This document shows positions 58,573 through 64,000 of a DNA stretch of 64,000 bases, piece after piece. This DNA comes from Streptomyces angustmyceticus (lineage in GTDB: Bacteria; Actinomycetota; Actinomycetes; Streptomycetales; Streptomycetaceae): the NCBI RefSeq assembly GCF_019933235.1, contig NZ_CP082945.1, forward strand, positions 6,299,501-6,363,500, given 5' to 3'. The position numbers and the translations under genes are program-made. The notes beneath the pieces were generated by a model. The model saw only the letters and a list, made by a program, of their open reading frames with translations, ran no database searches and was not told where the DNA came from. The first letter of the stretch is position 1, and each line of letters starts with the position of its first letter.

Positions 58573-59766
58573 TCAGGGCGGCCCGGACCCGTTCAGCCAG
58601 AACGCCCCGTACGCCGCCGAGCCCGCCGCCACCAGGCCGACGACCGCCCAGGCCCGCACCGGGCGCCATCGCGCGAGCCCCGCGGCGAGCGGCAGCAGCA
58701 GCGGATACGCCGGCAGCATCAGCCGCGGTTTGGAGCCGAAGTAGCCCTTGGCGGTCAGCGCGAGCAGCAGCACGGCCCCGCAGTAGACCGCCAGCGGCAG
58801 CGGCTGGCCCTGCCGCACGCCGCGCAGATACAGCCAGACCACCAGCCCGACGCCGACGAGCAGCCCGAGCCCGGCCGCGAACGCGGGCCCCGACAGCTGC
58901 CGCCAGACGAAGGCGCCGAAGGCGAGCCCCCCGTCGAAGCCGTTGCCCCACTCGCCCTGGACGTCCAGGTAGCCGGTGAACGAGCCCTGCCGCGCGCCCA
59001 CCCACAGGAAGAAGCCGCACCAGCCGAGCGGGGCGAGCAGCACACCGGGCAGCAGGCCGGGCCGGGCGCGCAGCGCCGCGCGCACCCCCGCGCCGCAGGA
59101 CCGCTGCCGCCACAGCGTCACCGCCGCGGTGATCCACACCGCCGCGACCACCGCCGCGCCCACCGGCCGGGTCAGCCCGGCCAGCGAGGCCAGGACCCCC
59201 GCCCCCGCCCAGCGCCCGGTCAGCACGGCGTACAGGCTCCAGGCCGCGAGCGCGGTGAACAGCGACTCCGAGTACGCCATCGACTGCACGATCCCGACCG
59301 GCACCGCGGCCCACAGCGCCGCCAGGGCGACCCCGGCCCGGTGTCCGTGGAGCCGCTCGCCGGTCGCGTACAGCGCCCAGGCCGCGGCCAGCGAGGCCAG
59401 CCAGGACACCACCATCCCGGCGTCGGCGGCCGACAGCGGCGACAGGGCGGACAGGCCGCGCTCCAGCCACGGCAGCAGCGGGAAGAAGGCCAGGTTGGAG
59501 TGCACCTCGCCGGTGGGCAGCCGCACGGTGTAGCCGTAACCCTGCTCGGCGACCCGGGTGTACCAGAGCGCGTCCCAGCGGGCGGTCAGCAGCGTGTGCC
59601 AGTCCTTGCCGTCGGCCGCGGACCAGACCGCGAGGACCACGAGCCCCAGCAGCCGGACCGCCGCGAAGGCCGCGAGTGCGGGCGCGGCCCGGCGCAGCGC
59701 GGCGCGTACGGCCGGGATGGCGCGCGGCGGGCGGCCGGGAACGGCGGCGGAGGCAAGATCGTTCAT
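58573..59766 (-). CDS. PIG-V-like membrane mannosyltransferase
   Basis: The 397-residue protein is highly hydrophobic with about ten helices. Its first loop has the PIG-V signature WDALWYTRVAEQGYGY near residue 65, where D and W are family residues; a later loop has YSESLFTALAAWSLY. PIG-V relatives use polyprenyl-phosphate-mannose to mannosylate lipids or proteins on the outer face. The substrate is unknown. ATG 59766 was chosen because the long upstream frame (to 60138) crosses the divergent MFS gene start and lacks similarity. The ribosome site is weak. Confidence 0.83.
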   Translation of the reverse strand: MNDLASAAVPGRPPRAIPAVRAALRRAAPALAAFAAVRLLGLVVLAVWSAADGKDWHTLLTARWDALWYTRVAEQGYGYTVRLPTGEVHSNLAFFPLLPWLERGLSALSPLSAADAGMVVSWLASLAAAWALYATGERLHGHRAGVALAALWAAVPVGIVQSMAYSESLFTALAAWSLYAVLTGRWAGAGVLASLAGLTRPVGAAVVAAVWITAAVTLWRQRSCGAGVRAALRARPGLLPGVLLAPLGWCGFFLWVGARQGSFTGYLDVQGEWGNGFDGGLAFGAFVWRQLSGPAFAAGLGLLVGVGLVVWLYLRGVRQGQPLPLAVYCGAVLLLALTAKGYFGSKPRLMLPAYPLLLPLAAGLARWRPVRAWAVVGLVAAGSAAYGAFWLNGSGPP

Positions 59767-59977
59767 CACGAGGATTATCCAGGGTGGCCGAGGAGCGACT
59801 GCCGGCCGCGGGAGGGCAACGCAAAGGGCTGCGATGAGCGTCTCATCGTGAGGTGAGCCACGCGGCACCCACCGGGACTCGCGTAGTCTGACGTCTCTAC
59901 TCGCTTGTGCCGCCGGTTCCCCCGGGGCGTTGTCGCGCCCTGATCCGTGGCCGCGAGAGCATGACTGGAGGTGCTGC

Positions 59978-61627
59978 ATGTCCGGGACGACCGCGTCCGG
60001 CAGTGGACGGACGGCTGGTGTTCCCCGGCTCACCGGCGGCGGCGCGAACCGCTGGACCGTATTGATCGTGCTGTGCGTCAGCCTGCTCTTCGTCGCGCTG
60101 GACACCACGATCCTGTACGTCGCCGTGCCCTCCGTCACCGAGGACCTGCGGCCGGGGCCGGTCGAACTCCTCTGGATCGTCGACGTCTACCCGCTGATCG
60201 CGGCCTCGCTGCTGATCCTCTTCGGCACCCTCGGCGACCGCGTCGGCCGCCGCCGCATCCTCCTTCTCGGCTACGGCCTCTTCGGTCTCGCCTCGGCCGC
60301 CGCCGCGCTCGCGCCCAACCCGCAGATCCTGATGGTGGCCCGCGCCCTGCTCGGCATCGGCGGCGCCATGATCATGCCGGCCACGCTGTCGATCCTGCGT
60401 CAGGTCTTCCCCGACCGGCGCGAGCGAGCGGTCGCCATCGGCGTGTGGAGCGCGGTGGCCGCGGTCGGCGCCGCGGTCGGTCCGGTGCTCGGCGGGTTCC
60501 TCGTCGAGAACTTCTGGTGGGGCTCGGTCTTCCTCATCAACATCCCGATGATGGCCGTGATGCTGCTGGTCGGGCGGTGGCTGCTGCCGGAGTCGCGCGG
60601 TGAGCGCAACGGCCCCTGGGACGTGATCGGCGCGATCGTCGCGGCCCTCGGAGTGCTGGGCGTCGTCCTCGGCGTGAAGCGGATCGGCAGCGGCACGGCC
60701 GTGCTGGGCGTGACCACGCTCCTGCCCATCGTCCTCGGGGTGCTGCTGCTGGTCGTGTTCGTCCGCCGCCAGCGCCGGCGCGAGCACCCGCTGATCGACA
60801 TGCGGCTGTTCGCCCGGCCCGCGTTCGGCACCTCCGTCGGCTGCATCGTGCTGGCCATGCTCGCCCTGGTGGGCCTGCAGCTGATCGCCGTCCAGTACCT
60901 CCAACTCGTCCTCGGGCTGAGCCCGCTGGAGACCGGCCTGCGGATGCTGCCGCTGGTCTTCGCCGCGATGGCCGCGGGCCTGACCGGCTCGAAGATGCTG
61001 CAGGCCCTCGGGCCGCGCGCCATGGTCTCCCTCGGCTTCGTGCTGACCGCGACCGCCGTGCTCTGTCTGACCGCGATGAGCAGCCAGGACCGTCCGTGGC
61101 TGCTGTCCCTGGGCTTCGTCCTGCTCGGCTTCGGCTTCCAGTCCACGCTGTTCGGGGCGTACGAGTCGATGCTCAGCGAGGCGCCCGCCGAGCAGTCGGG
61201 CGGCGCCGCCGCGATCGGGGAGACCTCCTACCAGCTCGGCGCCGGGATCGGCGTCGCCCTGCTCGGCAGCGTCATGAACGCCGCCTACGCCCCGGGCCTG
61301 AACCATGTCGACGGCGTCCCCCGGCACGCCTCGGCCTCGGCCGCGCACTCCCTGGGCGAGGCGTACAAGGTGGCCGCGGGACTGGGCGAGGGCGCCAGGG
61401 CCGCGCTGCGCGAGGCCGCCCGGGAGTCCTTCGTGCGCGGGCTGCACGTCACCCTCGTCGCCAGCGCCGTGCTGCTGCTGATCGGCGCGGGCATCGCGCT
61501 GCGGCTGCCGCGCCGGGCGGCGGACTCCACGGAGCGGGCCGAGGCGGACGGGGAGCCTGCTCCGGGCGAGGGCACGGCCGGCGCCGCCCGCGAGGGCGAG
61601 CCCGCCCCGGCGCGTTCCGGCCGCTGA
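59978..61627 (+). CDS. MFS drug exporter (DHA2, 14-helix type; SmvA/EmrB-like)
   Basis: The 549-residue proton-driven exporter has the DHA2 layout. It starts NRWTVLIVLCVSLLFVALDT with the D-T typical of motif D1, motif A GTLGDRVGRRRIL near 85, and motif C VGAAVGPVLGGFLVE near 165. Hydrophobic segments run throughout, with a Glu/Ala/Pro-rich tail at the end. Substrates are likely cationic or quaternary compounds, as for SmvA. ATG 59978 has GGAGGT 5 bases upstream; a GTG/ATG at 59930 would add 16 residues. No regulator lies beside it. Confidence 0.9.
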   Translation: MSGTTASGSGRTAGVPRLTGGGANRWTVLIVLCVSLLFVALDTTILYVAVPSVTEDLRPGPVELLWIVDVYPLIAASLLILFGTLGDRVGRRRILLLGYGLFGLASAAAALAPNPQILMVARALLGIGGAMIMPATLSILRQVFPDRRERAVAIGVWSAVAAVGAAVGPVLGGFLVENFWWGSVFLINIPMMAVMLLVGRWLLPESRGERNGPWDVIGAIVAALGVLGVVLGVKRIGSGTAVLGVTTLLPIVLGVLLLVVFVRRQRRREHPLIDMRLFARPAFGTSVGCIVLAMLALVGLQLIAVQYLQLVLGLSPLETGLRMLPLVFAAMAAGLTGSKMLQALGPRAMVSLGFVLTATAVLCLTAMSSQDRPWLLSLGFVLLGFGFQSTLFGAYESMLSEAPAEQSGGAAAIGETSYQLGAGIGVALLGSVMNAAYAPGLNHVDGVPRHASASAAHSLGEAYKVAAGLGEGARAALREAARESFVRGLHVTLVASAVLLLIGAGIALRLPRRAADSTERAEADGEPAPGEGTAGAAREGEPAPARSGR

Positions 61628-61715
61628 CCGGCGCGGCGTCCCGCGCGGCCGCCCCGCCGTGGCGGCGGTGACCCTTGCCGCGCGGCACGGCGGGCCGTAC
61701 CGTCGGGAGCGAGAT

Positions 61716-61732
61716 AACTACCGCTGCTAGTT
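61716..61732. promoter_or_regulatory. Inverted repeat AACTA-N7-TAGTT upstream of the acyl-CoA dehydrogenase
   Basis: AACTACCGCTGCTAGTT has 5-base arms and a 7-base centre, A+T-rich in a GC-rich region, 37-53 bases before the ATG. Sites of this kind upstream of fatty-acid or amino-acid catabolic genes are often bound by TetR-family repressors. Confidence 0.45.
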
Positions 61733-61768
61733 TTTCGCGCGAGCGCCGAACCCGCCGGAGGCCCCGTC

Positions 61769-62974
61769 ATGTCCGCACAGCCGTTCCGAGCTTCCTCCGC
61801 GGTGCCGCCGTTCGACCCCGGTGACCCCCTGGGCCTGGACGACCTGCTGACCGACGAGGACCGCGCGGTCCGCGACACCGTCCGCGGCTGGGCCGCCGAC
61901 CGGGTGCTGCCGGGGATCGCCGACTGGTACGAGCGCGGCGAACTGCCCGGCATCCGTGAACTCGCCCGCGAACTGGGCTCCCTGGGCGCCCTCGGGATGT
62001 CCCTGACCGGCTACGGCTGCGCCGGGGCCTCGGCCGTCCAGTACGGCCTGGCCTGCCTGGAGCTGGAGGCCGCCGACTCCGGCATCCGCTCGCTGGTCTC
62101 CGTCCAGGGCTCGCTCGCCATGTACGCGATCTGGCGCTTCGGTTCCGAGGAGCAGAAGCAGCAGTGGCTGCCCCGGATGGCGGCCGGCGAGGCCATCGGC
62201 TGCTTCGGCCTGACCGAGCCCGACATCGGCTCCGATCCCGCGGCGATGCGCACCCACGCCAAGCGCGACGGCGGGGACTGGGTGCTCAACGGCCGCAAGA
62301 TGTGGATCACCAACGGCTCGGTGGCCGGCGTCGCGGTGGTCTGGGCCCGCACCGACGACGGCATCCGCGGGTTCGTGGTCCCCACGGACACCCCGGGGTT
62401 CTCGGCCCCCGAGATCAAGCACAAGTGGTCCCTGCGGGCCTCGGTGACCAGCGAACTGGTCATGGACGACGTACGGCTGCCGGCCGACGCGGTGCTCCCT
62501 GAGGTCACCGGGCTGCGCGGCCCGCTCGGCTGTCTCAGCCACGCCCGCTACGGCATCGTCTGGGGCTCCATGGGGGCCGCCCGCGCCAGCTTCGAGGCGG
62601 CGCTGGACTACGCGAAGTCGCGCGAGCAGTTCGGCAGGCCCATCGGCGGCTTCCAGCTCACCCAGGCCAAGCTCGCCGACATGGCCGTCGAGCTGCACAA
62701 GGGCATCCTGCTGGCCCATCACCTGGGGCTGCGGATGGACGCGGGGCGGCTGCGCCCCGAGCAGATCAGCTTCGGCAAGCTGAACAACGTCCGGGAGGCG
62801 ATCGAGATCTGCCGCACGGCCCGGACGATCCTCGGCGCCAACGGGATCTCGCTGGAGTACCCCGTCATGCGGCATGCGACCAACCTGGAATCGGTGCTGA
62901 CCTACGAGGGCACCGTCGAGATGCACCAGCTGGTGCTCGGCAAGGCGCTCACCGGCCTGGACGCCTTCCGGTGA
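61769..62974 (+). CDS. Acyl-CoA dehydrogenase, glutaryl-CoA dehydrogenase-like
   Basis: This FAD-dependent dehydrogenase has 401 residues. The flavin and substrate motifs are GCFGLTEPDIGSDPAAM near 147, KMWITNGSVAGVAVVWA and GANGISLEYPVMRHATNLE, and the catalytic base lies in LTYEGTVEMHQLVLGKAL (Glu near residue 380). The layout, including the N-terminal PFDPGDPLGLDDLLT and SLRASVTSE loops, matches glutaryl-CoA dehydrogenases, which oxidise and decarboxylate glutaryl-CoA from lysine/tryptophan catabolism. The exact acyl-CoA is inferred. A strong hairpin terminator follows. Confidence 0.9.
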   Translation: MSAQPFRASSAVPPFDPGDPLGLDDLLTDEDRAVRDTVRGWAADRVLPGIADWYERGELPGIRELARELGSLGALGMSLTGYGCAGASAVQYGLACLELEAADSGIRSLVSVQGSLAMYAIWRFGSEEQKQQWLPRMAAGEAIGCFGLTEPDIGSDPAAMRTHAKRDGGDWVLNGRKMWITNGSVAGVAVVWARTDDGIRGFVVPTDTPGFSAPEIKHKWSLRASVTSELVMDDVRLPADAVLPEVTGLRGPLGCLSHARYGIVWGSMGAARASFEAALDYAKSREQFGRPIGGFQLTQAKLADMAVELHKGILLAHHLGLRMDAGRLRPEQISFGKLNNVREAIEICRTARTILGANGISLEYPVMRHATNLESVLTYEGTVEMHQLVLGKALTGLDAFR

Positions 62975-63008
62975 GCGGGCCCGCCCGCTGACGCCGGCCG
63001 CTGTGCGA

Positions 63009-63052
63009 TCCGGGGGCCCGCTCCTTCGCGCCTGCCGCCGCGGGCCCCCGGA
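63009..63052. terminator. Terminator between the acyl-CoA dehydrogenase and sflA
   Basis: TCCGGGGGCCCGC (63009-63021) and GCGGGCCCCCGGA (63040-63052) form a perfect 13-bp stem with an 18-base loop, between convergent genes. Confidence 0.8.
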
Positions 63053-63079
63053 CCCCGGCCGACAGCACGCGGGTCGCGC

Positions 63080-63529
63080 TCAACTCTGGTTGAAGAAACC
63101 GCCGTTGCGGTGCCCGCGGGCCTCGCCGCTGACGACCTTGTAGTCGGCGGGGGTCAGCAGGAACACCCGGGTGGCGACCCGCTCGATCGAACCGCGCAGC
63201 CCGAAGGTCAGGCCGGCCGCGAAGTCCACCACGCGCTTGGCGTCGGAGGGCTCCATGGCCGTCAGGTTGACGATGACCGGGACGCCGTCCCGGAAGAGTT
63301 CGCCGATGCCGCGGGCGTCCCGGAAGCTCTCCGGAGTGACCGTGGCGATGCGGGTGCCCTGGTCCTGGGCGGCCTCGTCGGCCACCCGGACCCGGGGGTC
63401 GGTGACCCAGGGGCTCTCGCCCGAGTCGCCGGCATCGGGTCCCTCGGCGTAGTCGTCGTCGTAGTAGCGCTCGTCATCACTGTCGTCGACGAGGCCAAGC
63501 CAGGCGCTCGCCTTGCGCACCGATCCCAT
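63080..63529 (-). CDS. sflA: SepF-like cell division protein (SflA type)
   Basis: SepF paralogues polymerise on the membrane and tune FtsZ-ring and polar growth in Streptomyces; SflA (SCO1749 in S. coelicolor) sits in this neighbourhood. The 149-residue protein has an N-terminal amphipathic membrane-targeting helix (GSVRKASAWLGLVDDSDD), an acidic linker and the SepF domain (IATVTPESFRDARGIGELFRDG; VIVNLTAMEPSDAKRVVDF; ATRVFLLTPADYKV). The main sepF by ftsZ is longer. ATG 63529 is the start. The name rests on motif content and gene position, not on alignment. Confidence 0.88.
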   Translation of the reverse strand: MGSVRKASAWLGLVDDSDDERYYDDDYAEGPDAGDSGESPWVTDPRVRVADEAAQDQGTRIATVTPESFRDARGIGELFRDGVPVIVNLTAMEPSDAKRVVDFAAGLTFGLRGSIERVATRVFLLTPADYKVVSGEARGHRNGGFFNQS

Positions 63530-63725
63530 TGACGCCTCCTCTCACCCGCGGTGTCTGTGTGTGTACCCCTATCGTCGTCCATCAGGCCGACAGTGTGCCA
63601 AGTGGATAGCCGCCGCACGGGGGGTTCGTGACACATCTGGTGCAAAGAGGGTGGCGCGGCATCAGCTCATGCGCCCCGTAAGGAAACTGACAGTATGAAG
63701 AACGTGACGGTCGGTACCTGACCCG

Positions 63726-64000
63726 GTGGCGGTGGCAAAGCGGTCAGTGCCGGGCGGACCGGACCAGCGGGTCGGTTCAGGTGTGCGACCAGTGCGGATG
63801 CCCGGCCGCTCCGGTGGCCGGGGTCGGCGGGTCTCCGGCGGGCCGATCCGGGACGTCTTCGGGGCCGAGGATGTGGGCTCGTCCTTCCTGGCGTCCGAGG
63901 CCGTATCCGTGGCGGGCGCGGCGGCGCTCGGCCCGCGGCCGCGGAACCGCCTCGGCCGCCGGTTCGTCCCATCTCCGACCGAGGGGGTCAGCGCCGCCCC
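63726..64000 (+). CDS. Possible gene start running off the window edge, unknown function
   Basis: From GTG 63726 the frame stays open to the window edge (91 codons) and over its last 68 codons uses about 90% G/C in third positions, like a real gene. The product is basic and Ala/Gly/Arg-rich (VAKRSVPGGPDQRVGSGVRP; IRDVFGAEDVGSSFLASEAV) with no recognised domain. GTG 63783 and ATG 63798 are other starts; none has a clear ribosome site. It diverges from sflA. It could be the disordered N-terminus of a longer protein. Confidence 0.3.
   Translation, partial: MAVAKRSVPGGPDQRVGSGVRPVRMPGRSGGRGRRVSGGPIRDVFGAEDVGSSFLASEAVSVAGAAALGPRPRNRLGRRFVPSPTEGVSAA

Noticed and set aside
58354..59856. Large plus-strand frames across the PIG-V gene
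   Set aside because: They are antisense shadows of a clear membrane-protein gene, with Gln/Arg/Gly-rich unnatural composition.

Overview
The window is about 72-73% G+C with strong third-codon-position GC bias, frequent GTG starts and many ATGA/GTGA gene overlaps. Gene content and order point to a Streptomyces (or close relative) chromosome core: desferrioxamine genes, an SflA-type SepF paralogue, and a conserved block tlyA-nadK-recN ... pyrG-Nudix ... ald-parA-like-scpA-scpB-pseudouridine synthase ... aroH-tyrA-cmk-plsC-der. The same block order is known from other Actinobacteria, for example Mycobacterium tuberculosis Rv1694-Rv1713. No prophage, insertion sequence, CRISPR array, rRNA or tRNA was found.

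Layout. (1) 1-12.5 kb is iron acquisition. A desABCD operon on the minus strand (desD cut by the window edge) sits behind a near-perfect iron box at 4321. DUF1015 and HAD-phosphatase genes follow. A second iron box at 9137 lies between a lipoprotein siderophore receptor (minus strand, followed by a siderophore-interacting reductase) and a two-permease plus ATPase importer (plus strand). Siderophore synthesis, uptake and iron release are therefore encoded together under one kind of DmdR/DtxR site. (2) 12.4-18.4 kb holds SCP2, tlyA, nadK, a methyltransferase and recN. (3) 18.5-24.5 kb is a cell-envelope module: a GT2 synthase fused to a NodB-like domain that has lost its metal ligands, an LCP ligase, an MraY/WecA-like membrane protein and a GT4 glycosyltransferase. 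(4) 24.5-30.8 kb carries a PucR regulator, a LacI regulator whose probable operator faces a GH64 beta-1,3-glucanase, and a GH15 hydrolase.

(5) 31-42.5 kb holds pyrG, a Nudix hydrolase, a STAND/TPR protein, ald, a ParA-like ATPase with a small DNA-binding partner, scpAB and a pseudouridine synthase. (6) 42.6-44.3 kb is a small accessory patch: a perfect 15-bp-arm hairpin, the C-terminal remnant of an ADP-ribosylglycohydrolase and two tail-to-tail nucleotidyltransferases. (7) 44.5-49 kb is the aroH-tyrA-cmk-plsC-der operon. (8) 49-64 kb holds an Rpf-like muralytic enzyme with LysM, a GT4 with an unknown partner, a WYL regulator, an orphan cytochrome oxidase subunit I, an I78 inhibitor, a PAP2 protein with altered motifs, a PIG-V mannosyltransferase, an MFS exporter, an acyl-CoA dehydrogenase and sflA.

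Most of the window is well-understood core genome. The most unusual items are the predicted-inactive deacetylase domain fused to an apparently intact glycosyltransferase, the hairpin/DraG-remnant/nucleotidyltransferase patch, the absence of steA and mctB between recN and pyrG, the PAP2 protein lacking both phosphate-binding arginines, the LacI palindrome before the glucanase, and repeated elements in the promoter of the orphan ctaD. All family calls come from reading motifs; no database search was run.
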